DNA of 37,559 bases, taken from the NCBI GenBank assembly GCA_947474545.1, contig CANJJI010000026.1, positions 1 to 37,559 of the forward strand, given 5' to 3'. The notes below the pieces were generated by a model, which did no database searches, was not told where the DNA came from, and saw only the letters and a program-made list of their open reading frames with translations. Shown piece after piece: positions 1 through 7,575 of the stretch (its first letter is position 1; each line of letters starts with the position of its first letter). A program made the position numbers and the translations under genes. Source of the DNA: Beijerinckiaceae bacterium (GTDB lineage: Bacteria; Pseudomonadota; Alphaproteobacteria; Rhizobiales; Beijerinckiaceae).

Positions 1-60
1 ACCATCCCTAACCAGAGCAACGATGCGCTCGCGCAAATCAAGAGAATAGCTGTGTCCCAT
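1..60 (-). CDS. IS630-family transposase, N-terminal fragment cut by the window edge
   Basis: Reading the minus strand from the ATG at 60 gives 20 residues, beginning MGHSYSLDLRERIV, before the window ends. The pattern Y-S-x-D-L-R-x-R-(I/V) is the usual start of IS630-family transposases (helix-turn-helix N terminus, followed in the family by a DDE integrase domain that is not visible here). A near-perfect Shine-Dalgarno sequence, GGAGGTGA, lies six bases upstream of the ATG. The gene is therefore likely to have an intact start, but whether the element is complete cannot be seen. Family assignment rests on 20 residues only. Confidence 0.7.
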   Translation of the reverse strand, partial: MGHSYSLDLRERIVALVRDG

Positions 61-87
61 GAATCACCTCCGACAAAGGTGAATCAC
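60..87. repeat. Direct repeat TGAATCAC x2, 20 bases apart, with clustered GANTC sites
   Basis: TGAATCAC occurs at 60-67 and again at 80-87, exactly 20 bases apart. The first copy overlaps the transposase start codon. Each contains a GANTC site, the target of the alphaproteobacterial CcrM methylase, and two further GANTC sites follow at 104-108 and 115-119. This could be a transposase-binding or methylation-sensitive control region; the role is inferred from position only. Confidence 0.4.
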
Positions 88-224
88 GTTCCCGCCAAAA
101 GGGGAATCCCGCTCGATTCCTTTTTCAGGTACGAGGCTCTAGCATGGCGTAGTGAAGGACGAAAGCGCGATATTTTTTTACCCGCCCGCCAAGGCAACAG
201 ACGTTCACCTGCGTTCACGTCCAT

Positions 225-295
225 CGCTCTAATGTTTTGTTTAACAATCGGGTTTTCCCAGAACCCGATTCCACTTTTGGGTCCGATGTTCTAGA
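225..295. repeat. Rhizobiales-type intergenic palindromic repeat, possible terminator
   Basis: A perfect 9-base inverted repeat (AATCGGGTT at 246-254, AACCCGATT at 262-270) with a 7-base loop is followed by CCACTTTTGGG and a TCTAGA-like end. The mixture of GGTTTTCCCAGAACC and CCACTTTTGGG resembles a short palindromic element that is common between genes in Rhizobiales genomes. It begins directly at the stop codon of the FYDLN-acid gene, so it may end that transcript. No second copy is seen in the window. Confidence 0.5.
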
Positions 296-659
296 TATCG
301 CGTTCGCGCACTTCGTCATTGGGCACGATAACGCCGGCTGCGCCGGCTTCAGCGTCTTCTTCTTCATCGTCGAGAAGGAGATGATGGGCGGCCTCGCCGT
401 CCTTCTCTTCTTCTGTCTCGTCATCGATCAATTCATCTTCAACCGCTTCGTCTTCAGCGGGCGCCACAGTGGCAGCCGCAGCAGGCGCGAAACCGGCGTT
501 TGGAAAAGTCCTGGGATATTTGGGTGGCCGTGTGGGGAGAATCGGAACCACAAAAACTGCCTGACATTTTGGGCAGTGGATGGGATCATGATTGAGGTCG
601 AAGAAGCGTAGCGCGCATTCCGCGCAGAGCCGTTTTGTGCCGAGCTGTTCTTTGTTCAT
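291..659 (-). CDS. TIGR02300 (FYDLN-acid) family protein
   Basis: A 122-residue protein of unknown function. The N-terminal third holds LGTKRLC and FFDLN followed by two CxxC pairs (C12/C15 and C29/C32), which looks like a small zinc ribbon. The C-terminal half (about 67-110) is almost wholly Glu, Asp and Ala. This two-part layout (zinc-ribbon-like head, acidic tail) defines the family, which is essentially confined to alphaproteobacteria. The family signature FYDLN reads FFDLN here. The start ATG at 659 follows a TAA-containing leader with no clear ribosome-binding site. The gene stands alone, 134 bases downstream of rlmE, and ends in a palindromic repeat. In related genomes it often sits near aroA/cmk; that neighbourhood is not seen here because an IS end interrupts the downstream side. 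Confidence 0.88.
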   Translation of the reverse strand: MNKEQLGTKRLCAECALRFFDLNHDPIHCPKCQAVFVVPILPTRPPKYPRTFPNAGFAPAAAATVAPAEDEAVEDELIDDETEEEKDGEAAHHLLLDDEEEDAEAGAAGVIVPNDEVRERDI

Positions 660-793
660 TTAGCCCAGTACAGCGGAATGGCTGAAATAGCCAGCAATAA
701 ACGCATCCACGCAAGAATACGGCAGAAAACCGGCTGTTGAGTCTCAAGTCATGAACAAAAGAGCCAGAATTCTGCGCTTTCTTTACACTTGGG

Positions 794-1582
794 CTAGCGC
801 TCTTGCTCATCACCCAGATCTTCGCGGGTCGATTCAATCGGCACGCCTCTGAAGCCTGTGGCCAGAACGTAGAGCTCTGCGCTATCAGCGCGGCTGGCCT
901 TGGGTTTGACGTGACGCACGACCGTAAAACTGCGCTTGAGAATGGCCAGCAACTGGCTCTCCGTGCCGCCCTGAAACATCTTTGCCAGAAAGAAACCGCC
1001 TGGCTTCAGCACTTCGCAGGCAAATTCGATGGCAAGCTCGCCCAGATGCACGATGCGCAAATGATCGGTCTTCTTGTGGCCGGTGGTATTGGCGGCCATG
1101 TCGGAGATGACGCCATCGGCCAAAGCGTTGACGGCGCACTCGCCGCTGCCGCCTTTACCCGCCAGCATGGCTTTCAATTGACCGGGGGCGTCGGGGTCGA
1201 GAAAATCCATCACCGTGAATTCAACGCCGGGAATGGGATCGATATCGAGCAGATCAATGCCGATGACACGCCCCTGTCCTTCAATGGATTTGACTCGCGT
1301 GGCGGCCACCTGCGCCCAGCCGCCGGGTGCGGCGCCAAGATCGACAATCTTCATGCCGGGCTTCAGCAGCTTGTAGCGGTCGTCGATTTCCAGAAACTTG
1401 TACGCCGCGCGCGAGCGATAGCCTTCCAGCCGGGCGCGGGCCACATAGGGATCATTGAGTTGGCGCTCCAGCCACAGGGTCGAGGCGTGGGAGCGCTTGT
1501 GCGAGGTTTTCACCCGCTGCTTGAGCGAGCGGCCGCCTTCGCGTCCGCTTGCCGTTCCACCGCCTGATTTTGCTGCCGTCAT
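794..1582 (-). CDS. rlmE: 23S rRNA (uridine-2'-O-)-methyltransferase RlmE (FtsJ/RrmJ)
   Basis: A 262-residue SAM-dependent methyltransferase that methylates the 2'-O of a uridine in the A-loop of 23S rRNA in the assembled large subunit. The sequence shows a basic, disordered-looking head (1-35), the SAM motif DLGAAPGGW (81-89), and all four residues of the FtsJ catalytic tetrad: K62 in AAYKF, D161 in ISDMAAN, K201 in LAKMFQG and E236 in AELYVLA. The start codon overlaps the stop of the phosphatase gene upstream as ATGA (1579-1582), so the two are translationally coupled. The pairing of ppx/gppA with rlmE is common in Rhizobiales. The longer basic N terminus compared with the 209-residue E. 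coli enzyme is usual for this group. Confidence 0.95.
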   Translation of the reverse strand: MTAAKSGGGTASGREGGRSLKQRVKTSHKRSHASTLWLERQLNDPYVARARLEGYRSRAAYKFLEIDDRYKLLKPGMKIVDLGAAPGGWAQVAATRVKSIEGQGRVIGIDLLDIDPIPGVEFTVMDFLDPDAPGQLKAMLAGKGGSGECAVNALADGVISDMAANTTGHKKTDHLRIVHLGELAIEFACEVLKPGGFFLAKMFQGGTESQLLAILKRSFTVVRHVKPKASRADSAELYVLATGFRGVPIESTREDLGDEQER

Positions 1583-2736
1583 GGCTTGGTTCCACTCTGG
1601 CTGGCTGTGCCTTTCGAGCCAGCGTAATTATTCTGGGCCGGCGGCCGCCAGACACGGTCCGCGCTCATCAACTGCATCAATATGCCCTCGCGAAGGCCGC
1701 GGTCGGCGATGCGAATCCGGTCGGAGGGGAAAGACCGGCGAATGGCTTCGAATATCGCGCAGCCCGCCAGCACGAGATCAGCGCGCTCGTAGCCGATACA
1801 GCCATTGGCCGCGCGCTCCTCATAGGTCATATCGCGCAGGAGATCCATGGCGTCGGAGACTTCGTCATTGCTCATCCAGAGCCCGTCGACGACACGACGG
1901 TCATAACGCAGCAAGCCCAGATGCACACCGGCGAGCGTTGTCACCGTGCCAGACGTGCCCAGCAGATGAAAGCGGTCACACCGGTCTTCTTCGGCAACCT
2001 GATCGGTGAAAGCATCCAGGTGCCGGGTGACAAAATTCACCATGGCCTCGAAAACTGCGGCATCCACCTGTTTTCCGCCAAAACGCTCGGAGAGCGTGAC
2101 GACGCCCAATTGCAATGACGTCCAGGCGCGTATGCGCGATTCCAGCCTGTGCGGCGCAGGACCTTCGCCACGGCGCGACAGCCAGACGACTTCGGTCGAG
2201 CCGCCGCCTATATCAAACAAGAGAATGGATTCGGCGTCCTGATCAACCAGTGCGGCGCAGCCTGCAGCCGCCAGATGGGCTTCTGTCCGCCGGTCGATGA
2301 TCTCGAGGTCAAGCCCGACTTCACTGCGGACGCGGCCCAGAAATTCCTCGCCATTGCGGGCGGCACGGCAGGCCTCTGTGGCGATAAGGCGGGCGCGGTT
2401 GACGCCGCGATTCTCCATCTTTTCGCGGCATATGGTGAGCGCTGAGATGGTGCGGCGAATTGCTGGCTCCGCCAGTTCACCGGATTGCCCCAGCCCTTCG
2501 CCGAGGCGGACGATGCGCGAGAAAGCGTCGACGATTCGGAACCCTTCACGCCCCGGGCGGGCGATCAGCAGGCGGCAATTGTTGGTACCAAGGTCCAGCG
2601 CGGCATAGGTATACCGGCCCGTCCGTCCGCCCGAAAAGGGAAGATTTCCGGACGGATTCGCCCCGTTCAACACTGCCGGCCCGTTTGATACGGGGGGCGA
2701 GGCAGCGTCCGGGTTTCCGGTCCGCTCGCTCGTCAC
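1579..2736 (-). CDS. Ppx/GppA family exopolyphosphatase/guanosine pentaphosphatase
   Basis: A 385-residue member of the ASKHA phosphotransferase superfamily that removes terminal phosphate from polyphosphate or from pppGpp; sequence alone does not separate the two. The phosphate-1 loop AALDLGTNNCRLL follows a 44-residue low-complexity head rich in Gly, Pro, Ser and Asn. The phosphate-2 loop LLFDIGGGSTEV and the LGTSGTVTTLAG motif follow in order. At about 385 residues it is the short, two-domain alphaproteobacterial type, lacking the C-terminal HD domain of E. coli Ppx. The start is GTG at 2736, eight bases after GGAGG. It heads a two-gene operon with rlmE. Confidence 0.9.
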   Translation of the reverse strand: MTSERTGNPDAASPPVSNGPAVLNGANPSGNLPFSGGRTGRYTYAALDLGTNNCRLLIARPGREGFRIVDAFSRIVRLGEGLGQSGELAEPAIRRTISALTICREKMENRGVNRARLIATEACRAARNGEEFLGRVRSEVGLDLEIIDRRTEAHLAAAGCAALVDQDAESILLFDIGGGSTEVVWLSRRGEGPAPHRLESRIRAWTSLQLGVVTLSERFGGKQVDAAVFEAMVNFVTRHLDAFTDQVAEEDRCDRFHLLGTSGTVTTLAGVHLGLLRYDRRVVDGLWMSNDEVSDAMDLLRDMTYEERAANGCIGYERADLVLAGCAIFEAIRRSFPSDRIRIADRGLREGILMQLMSADRVWRPPAQNNYAGSKGTASQSGTKP

Positions 2737-2885
2737 TGTCTAGACCTCCGGCGCAGGGGCCACCGGGGATACCGGGACGCGCGCAACGCCTGTTCCCGGA
2801 CAGTGTAACAAGAGTGGGCCGGGAAAGCCACGGGGGAATTGTGGGGCTGCCTAAGAAGAAGGGATGAGCGTCAGCAGAAACCCAT

Positions 2886-3347
2886 TCAATCAAATCCCAA
2901 CACGATCGTTTCGGCCACCAGCGCCGCTTTGATCTTGCCATCTGTCTCCACCTCGACGGTGGAATCCCAGGTGAGGCGCACACCGCCTTCGATGGCTTCG
3001 GCGTTTTTCAAGGTCTGGCGAAGGCGGATACGGTCACCTGCGTGGACCGGGGCGATGAACCTGATCCGGTTGGAGCCGTAATTGATCGCGCGGGCGCGGT
3101 TGCGGATGGACAGGATCGAGTGGCCCAGCTGCGGCATGAGGGACAGGGTCAGGTAGCCGTGGGCAATTGTGCGGCCACCGGGAACTTCCCTTCTGGCGCG
3201 CTCCACATCGACATGTATCCACTGATGATCGCCGGTGGCGTCTGCAAAGGTGTCGATGGTTTTCTGATCCACAGTCAGCCAGTCGCCGACGCCGATTTCC
3301 TTGCCCACATAGGCCAGCATATCCGTTGGCTTGTCGACTTCGAGCAT
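2886..3347 (-). CDS. MaoC-like (R)-specific enoyl-CoA hydratase / dehydratase domain protein
   Basis: A 153-residue single hot-dog-fold protein. Residues in the region VDQKTIDTFADATGDHQWIHVDVERA match hydratase motif 2 of (R)-specific enoyl-CoA hydratases, with the catalytic Asp and His in DATGDHQWIH, and the following GGRTIAHGYLTLSL is typical of the MaoC family. It would add water to trans-2-enoyl-CoA (or remove it) in the cytoplasm. GGGGGA lies five bases before the ATG. It is divergent from the MFS gene, with 101 bases between, so the two may share control. The physiological substrate is unknown; a link to the acyl-CoA steps implied by the downstream catabolic genes is possible but not shown. 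Confidence 0.88.
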   Translation of the reverse strand: MLEVDKPTDMLAYVGKEIGVGDWLTVDQKTIDTFADATGDHQWIHVDVERARREVPGGRTIAHGYLTLSLMPQLGHSILSIRNRARAINYGSNRIRFIAPVHAGDRIRLRQTLKNAEAIEGGVRLTWDSTVEVETDGKIKAALVAETIVLGFD

Positions 3348-3389
3348 GTGTTCCCCCTGCCTGTTTCGGCCGCTTTTGCAGCTCGCAAA

Positions 3390-3400
3390 CTATCTGATAG
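3390..3400. promoter_or_regulatory. 11-base palindrome in a divergent intergenic region
   Basis: CTATC-T-GATAG lies in the 101 bases between the divergently read maoC-like and MFS genes. The place and symmetry fit a repressor operator, but the palindrome is short and no regulator gene is nearby, so this is only a candidate. Confidence 0.25.
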
Positions 3401-3448
3401 AGAACCGGGAGGAAACGTCCAGTTCAAAAACACGAAGGTACGGCCCCC

Positions 3449-4681
3449 ATGAACAGCGCCACCACGGCCAGCGGCACCAATGCGAAGGCGGAAGTCTGGA
3501 CGCTGAGCGTCATCGCAGCGGTGCATATGGTCAGCCATTTCTACTGGCTGGTGTTCATTCCATTGTTGCCGATGCTGAAAGATCTGATGCAGGTTTCCTA
3601 TGTGGAGCTCGGCCTCGCGCTCACGCTCATGAACGTGATTTCCGGGCTGACTCAGGCCCCCGTCGGATTTCTTGTCGACAGATTTGGGCCGCGTCTTCTG
3701 CTGCTGACAGGCGTCGGACTGGGGGCGGCTGGCTATATTCTGGTCGGGCTATTTCCTGTTTATCCCGTGCTGCTGGTGGCCGCCGTGCTCATCGGCCTTG
3801 GCAATGCGGTCTACCATCCGGCGGATTTTTCCATTCTGTCTGCGGAAATGAGTCCAGCGCGCATGGGCCGCGCCTATTCGGTCCACGCGCTGACAGGCTA
3901 CCTCGGCTTTGCAGCCGCCCCTCCGGTCGTGCTGGGGCTCGCCTGGTTCGGCGGCGCGCAATTTGCTCTGGTCGCCAGCGCATTGATCGGCATCGTCGCG
4001 GCTTTGCCGCTCGCCCCGGAAGTGCCGCGCGAGCAGCGGCTCAATCGCGGCAAGGTCCATGTGGAGAAAAAGCAGAATTCCGCGCGCGCATTGCTGACGC
4101 CGGCGGTGGTTGCCCTGACCGTCATGTTCACGACGCTCAGCCTCTCCACCGTTATCATGCAGACCTATATGGTCGTGGCCGTGGAGCAAATGCTGAAACT
4201 GCCGCAGAGCATCGGCAATTCGGCGCTTACGACATTTTTGTTCACGACTCTGGCGGGAATCCTGCTTGGCGGATTTCTGGCTGACAGGACAAAACAGCAA
4301 TCGCTGATTGCTGCCGGCGGCTTCGGACTTGCCGCTATCAGCGTGATTGCCATCGCCATACTGCAGCCGGGCGCAACCGGCGCTATCTTGCTGTTCGCCA
4401 TCGCAGGGTTTTTGTCGGGCATTATCGTGCCCTCGCGTGACCTTCTGGTGAAAGCGGCCTCGCCGCCTGACGCCGTTGGGCGTGTGTTTGGCATCGTCAC
4501 GACGGGCTTTAACTTTGGCGGCATTATCGGTCCGCCTATCGGCGGCGCGCTGATCGATCATCAGATGCCTGCGTGGATCTTTTACATATCTGCCGTGTTC
4601 ATGGGAATAACGGTCGCAATTGCTCTGTTCGTCGATGCACAGGCAGCGCGCAGGGCGGCACAAAAACAGGGGAGCGTCTAA
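3449..4681 (+). CDS. MFS transporter
   Basis: A 410-residue, strongly hydrophobic protein with about 12 predicted membrane segments in two halves divided by a charged cytoplasmic loop near residues 190-212 (PEVPREQRLNRGKVHVEKKQ). Motif A of the major facilitator superfamily is recognisable in the loop between segments 2 and 3 as GFLVDRFGPR and again in the second half as GGFLADRTKQQ. It belongs to the broad MFS_1 group; substrate and direction of transport cannot be read from the sequence. The ATG at 3449 has only a weak ribosome-binding site. The stop codon lies two bases before the start of the next gene, so the two are probably co-translated. Confidence 0.9.
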   Translation: MNSATTASGTNAKAEVWTLSVIAAVHMVSHFYWLVFIPLLPMLKDLMQVSYVELGLALTLMNVISGLTQAPVGFLVDRFGPRLLLLTGVGLGAAGYILVGLFPVYPVLLVAAVLIGLGNAVYHPADFSILSAEMSPARMGRAYSVHALTGYLGFAAAPPVVLGLAWFGGAQFALVASALIGIVAALPLAPEVPREQRLNRGKVHVEKKQNSARALLTPAVVALTVMFTTLSLSTVIMQTYMVVAVEQMLKLPQSIGNSALTTFLFTTLAGILLGGFLADRTKQQSLIAAGGFGLAAISVIAIAILQPGATGAILLFAIAGFLSGIIVPSRDLLVKAASPPDAVGRVFGIVTTGFNFGGIIGPPIGGALIDHQMPAWIFYISAVFMGITVAIALFVDAQAARRAAQKQGSV

Positions 4682-4683
4682 TC

Positions 4684-5418
4684 GTGGTGGATCAATCAAT
4701 CGTTGCTGAACTTGCGCCAAAAGGCGTGTTGCGGGCTGCTATCAATCTTTCCAATCCGCTGCTCGTAACGGGCAAAGCTGCCAACGGCGACCCCCAGGGC
4801 GTTTCCCCGGATATGGCCAAAGCCATCGCAGACACTCTTGGCGTGAAACTGCAATATGTGCCGTTTCCCTCGCCCGGAGTCCTCGCCGATGCGATGGCCC
4901 GGGGCGAATGGGACATCGGGCTGATTGCCGAAGAACCGGCGCGCGCCGAAACCATCAAGTTTTCCCCCGCCTATGTGGAGATCGAGGCAACCTATCTGGT
5001 GCCGGCCGGATCGCCTTTCACCAGCATCGATCAGGTCGACAGCAAAGGTACGCGCATCGCAATCTCTGCGCGCAGCGCCTATGATCTTTATCTGACGCGG
5101 ACGCTGAAGAATGCAGAACTGGTGCGCACCAACGGCCTTGGCGCGGCCTTCGAAATGTTTGCAGCAGGCGGTTACGATGCTCTCGCGGGCCTGCGCCCTA
5201 CCCTGCTCGAAGATGCACCAAAAATGCCGGGCTCGCGGATTTTGCCGGGGCAGTTTACCGCTGTGCAGCAGGCCATCGGCTGCAATCCCCAGGGCAAGGC
5301 TGGCGCGGCCTTTGTCCGCAATTTCGTGGAAGAGGCCAAGACCAATGGCCTTATCGCACGTCTCATCGAAAAGCATGGTGTGACCGGCCGCTTGACCGTT
5401 GCGGCCAAAGTATCCTGA
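4684..5418 (+). CDS. Family-3 solute-binding protein-like, no signal peptide
   Basis: A 244-residue protein with the bacterial solute-binding protein family 3 fold (PF00497): GVLRAAINLSNPLLV, the VSPDMAKAIADTLGVKLQYVPF region and WDIGLIAEEPARAETIKFSPAYVEIEATYLV are typical of amino-acid-binding relatives. The chosen start is GTG at 4684, seven bases after GGGGAG; the reading frame upstream lies inside the MFS gene and encodes no signal peptide. The mature-type sequence begins almost at once, so the protein appears cytoplasmic. It follows the MFS gene by two bases and has no ABC permease partner next to it, apart from the branched-chain-type system starting 108 bases downstream. Its role could be ligand sensing or a soluble enzyme-like function (cyclohexadienyl dehydratase belongs to the same fold). 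Confidence 0.8.
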   Translation: MVDQSIVAELAPKGVLRAAINLSNPLLVTGKAANGDPQGVSPDMAKAIADTLGVKLQYVPFPSPGVLADAMARGEWDIGLIAEEPARAETIKFSPAYVEIEATYLVPAGSPFTSIDQVDSKGTRIAISARSAYDLYLTRTLKNAELVRTNGLGAAFEMFAAGGYDALAGLRPTLLEDAPKMPGSRILPGQFTAVQQAIGCNPQGKAGAAFVRNFVEEAKTNGLIARLIEKHGVTGRLTVAAKVS

Positions 5419-5428
5419 ACCGCCGCTA

Positions 5429-5456
5429 TTTTGCCGCGCGCAGATGCGCGGCAAAA
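5429..5456. terminator. Perfect 11-base stem hairpin after the solute-binding protein gene
   Basis: TTTTGCCGCGC (5429-5439) and GCGCGGCAAAA (5446-5456) form an exact inverted repeat with a 6-base loop, 11 bases after the stop codon at 5418. It is GC-rich with A/T at its base, but no long T tract follows, so rho-independent termination is plausible rather than certain. Confidence 0.5.
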
Positions 5457-5461
5457 GGCAG

Positions 5462-5489
5462 TGGACAATCACTGACAAAGCGTCAGAAT
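5462..5489 (+). promoter_or_regulatory. Weak sigma-70-like promoter before the ABC transporter operon
   Basis: TGGACA (5462-5467) and CAGAAT (5484-5489) are spaced by 16 bases, 38 bases before the start codon of the binding-protein gene. A small inverted repeat CTGAC/GTCAG (5472-5476 and 5482-5486) lies between the two hexamers and could be an operator. Hexamer matches are partial. Confidence 0.25.
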
Positions 5490-5526
5490 ACCCGAAAGCA
5501 CTGGTGTCAACGAAACGGGAGGTTCC

Positions 5527-6696
5527 ATGAAAACCGCACTTTCAATTCTGGCCGCAGCGGCGCTGGCGACAGTCAGCACGCAGCCCACACTTGCACAGGA
5601 AACAGTGAAGATCGGCGTACTGCAGAGCTATTCGGGCATCACCTCGCTCGGCGGCCAGCAGACCGATTTCGCCATCAAACTGTTCATGCAAAAGTTCGGC
5701 GAAACGCCCGGCGGCTTTAAACTGCAGCTGATTCGCCGCGACACGACAGGTCCGAATCCGGAGGTTGCCAAGCGTCTTGTTGGCGAAGTGGTAACACGCG
5801 AAAAAGTGCAATTGCTGATCGGGCCTGATTTCACGCCCAATACGCTGGCCGCAGCGCCAATCCTCTCGGAAGCCAAGGTGCCCTCGTTCGTCACCGGCGC
5901 AGCAACAACCGGCATTGTCGGTGAAAAATCGCCCTATTCAACACGCACGTTCTTTGCGACACCGCAATTGTGCAAACCGCTGGCACCGTTCGCTGTGAAA
6001 CAGGGCTGGACCAATATCTTCGTTGTCGTTGCCGATTTTGCGCCTGGCCATGAATGCGAAAAATTCTTCATGGAAGCGCTGAAAGAAGCCAATGGCACAC
6101 TCGTTGGCAATTTACGCACTCCGCTCTCGAACCCTGAATATTCAGGTTATATCCAGCGTATTCGCGACGCCAAGCCCGATGGCGTTTTCATCTTCATGCC
6201 GATCGGCGAGCTCAGCATCGGCATCGTACGCGCGCTCAACGATTCCGGCCTCAAGGCCTCCGGCCTGAAAATTATGGGAACAGGCGATATCACCGATGAA
6301 GGCTATATTGATGCTGTCGGCGAAGCGGCCGTGGGCGTCATCACATCGGGCATCTATTCGACGCAGCACGATTCTGCGCTCAACAAGGAATTCGTGAAGA
6401 GCTACACGGCTCTTGCTGGCGAGAAGAACCGCATTGGCTGGACCGCTGTATCCGCCTGGGACGCCATGCGCCTGACCTATGATGCGCTGGAAGCCCAGAA
6501 GGGCCAGAAATTCGACGGAGAGAAATTCGCCGCCTTCCTGCGCGGCCACAAGATCGAAAGCCCGCGCGGACCAATCACCATCGACAAGAGCAATGGCGAT
6601 ATCGTGCAGAATGTCTACATCCGCCGCGCAGAACGCGTGAACGGTGTGTTGCAAAATGTTGAGATTGAAACATTCAAGGACGTCAGCTTCAAATAA
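5527..6696 (+). CDS. Branched-chain amino acid-type ABC transporter substrate-binding protein (LivJ/LivK family)
   Basis: A 389-residue periplasmic binding protein of the Peripla_BP_6 type. The signal peptide covers about residues 1-24 (MKTALSILAAAALATV, cleavage after TLAQ). The mature part starts ETVKIGVLQSYSG, and VTREKVQLLIGPDFTPNTLAAAPI and IMGTGDITDEGYIDAVGEAAVGV follow the family pattern. GGGAGG precedes the ATG by six bases. It is the first gene of a five-gene importer. Proteins of this family bind amino acids but also many carboxylates and aromatic acids in Hyphomicrobiales, so leucine should not be assumed. Its high copy need is met by being first in the operon. Confidence 0.93.
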   Translation: MKTALSILAAAALATVSTQPTLAQETVKIGVLQSYSGITSLGGQQTDFAIKLFMQKFGETPGGFKLQLIRRDTTGPNPEVAKRLVGEVVTREKVQLLIGPDFTPNTLAAAPILSEAKVPSFVTGAATTGIVGEKSPYSTRTFFATPQLCKPLAPFAVKQGWTNIFVVVADFAPGHECEKFFMEALKEANGTLVGNLRTPLSNPEYSGYIQRIRDAKPDGVFIFMPIGELSIGIVRALNDSGLKASGLKIMGTGDITDEGYIDAVGEAAVGVITSGIYSTQHDSALNKEFVKSYTALAGEKNRIGWTAVSAWDAMRLTYDALEAQKGQKFDGEKFAAFLRGHKIESPRGPITIDKSNGDIVQNVYIRRAERVNGVLQNVEIETFKDVSFK

Positions 6697-6711
6697 ACCG
6701 GGCTGCAGGCG

Positions 6712-7575
6712 ATGGCGTCGATACTTACGGTTCTGTTTAACGGCGTCGCCTATGGCTTTCTGTTGTTCGTCATGTCGGTCGGGCTCTCCGTCACGCTCGG
6801 CATGATGAACTTCGTCAATCTGGCCCAGGCAAGTTTCTCGATGCTGGGCGGCTACATCCTCGTTACGGCGATGCAGGGCTACGGCCTGCCGTTTCTGCTC
6901 TGCCTGCCCATCGTATTCGTGCTGGTGGGCGTTGTTTCTGTTGTCGTCGAGCGGCTGATCTTCCGCCATTTTTACAAGACGGATGACCTCACTCAAGTGC
7001 TGCTCACCATCGGGCTTGTTTTCATGTCTATCGCCATGGCGACCTATGTCTGGGGCGGCACGTATCAACGGTTCGACATGCCATCCTGGATCATCGGACA
7101 GAAAGAAATCTTCGGCCTGACGCTGGAAACCTATCGCATTTTCCTTGTGGGCTTTGGCGCTGTCATGGCGGTAGCGCTGATCTTCGGGCTTGAGCGCACC
7201 CAGTTGGGCGCAATGGTGCGCGCCTGCGTCGACAATCGCCGTGTCGCTGGCGCCTGCGGGCTCAACACAGAACTGATATTTGCGTTCACCTTCGCCATCG
7301 GCGGCGGACTGGCCGGACTCGGCGGCGCGTTATCTGCAAATCTCCTCGGCCTCGATCCCAACTTTCCGTTGCGTTATCTCGTCTATATCCTCATCGTCGT
7401 TTCCGTTGGCGGCATGGGCACAATCACAGGCACCTTGATTGCGGCGCTGGCGCTGGGCATCGCCGATGTGCTGGGCAAATATTATTTTCCGCAATTTGGC
7501 AGTTTCATCATTTACCTTCTGACCGTCGCCTTCATGTTGTGGCGGCCGCATGGCCTTCTGGGACGCGGCGCATGA
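6712..7575 (+). CDS. Branched-chain amino acid-type ABC transporter permease (LivH type)
   Basis: A 287-residue inner-membrane permease with about eight hydrophobic segments. Family marks are LFNGVAYGFLLFVMSVGLSVTLGMMNFVNLAQASFSMLGGY near the N terminus and the cytoplasmic loop GLERTQLGAMVRACVDNRRVAGACGLN, which is the EAA-like coupling region that contacts the ATPase. The C terminus ends WRPHGLLGRGA, as is usual. It follows the binding-protein gene by 15 bases, and its stop overlaps the start of the second permease (ATGA at 7572-7575). Confidence 0.93.
   Translation: MASILTVLFNGVAYGFLLFVMSVGLSVTLGMMNFVNLAQASFSMLGGYILVTAMQGYGLPFLLCLPIVFVLVGVVSVVVERLIFRHFYKTDDLTQVLLTIGLVFMSIAMATYVWGGTYQRFDMPSWIIGQKEIFGLTLETYRIFLVGFGAVMAVALIFGLERTQLGAMVRACVDNRRVAGACGLNTELIFAFTFAIGGGLAGLGGALSANLLGLDPNFPLRYLVYILIVVSVGGMGTITGTLIAALALGIADVLGKYYFPQFGSFIIYLLTVAFMLWRPHGLLGRGA

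Larger units (their letters stand above)
1..141 (-). mobile_element. Probable end of an IS630-type insertion sequence
   Basis: The transposase start at 60 is preceded on the minus strand by about 80 bases of non-coding sequence with a short inverted repeat (GGAATC at 103-108, GATTCC at 115-120) and a TA dinucleotide at 140-141. IS630 elements insert at TA, so the boundary is placed there as a guess; the other end of the element is outside the window and the terminal inverted repeats could not be compared. Confidence 0.35.

Noticed and set aside
101-120. GGAATC-CCGCTC-GATTCC looked like the T-arm of a tRNA
   Set aside because: No anticodon arm or acceptor stem can be built around it; more likely part of the IS end.
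803-1567. 254-codon open frame on the plus strand
   Set aside because: It is fully antisense to rlmE, whose catalytic tetrad is intact; the translation has no family likeness and no ribosome-binding site.
3749-4720. 323-codon minus-strand frame opposite the MFS gene
   Set aside because: Rich in Arg, His and Gln as expected of a mirror of a hydrophobic protein; no motif seen.
4696-5478. 260-codon minus-strand frame opposite the solute-binding protein
   Set aside because: Shadow of the binding-protein frame; no domain recognised.
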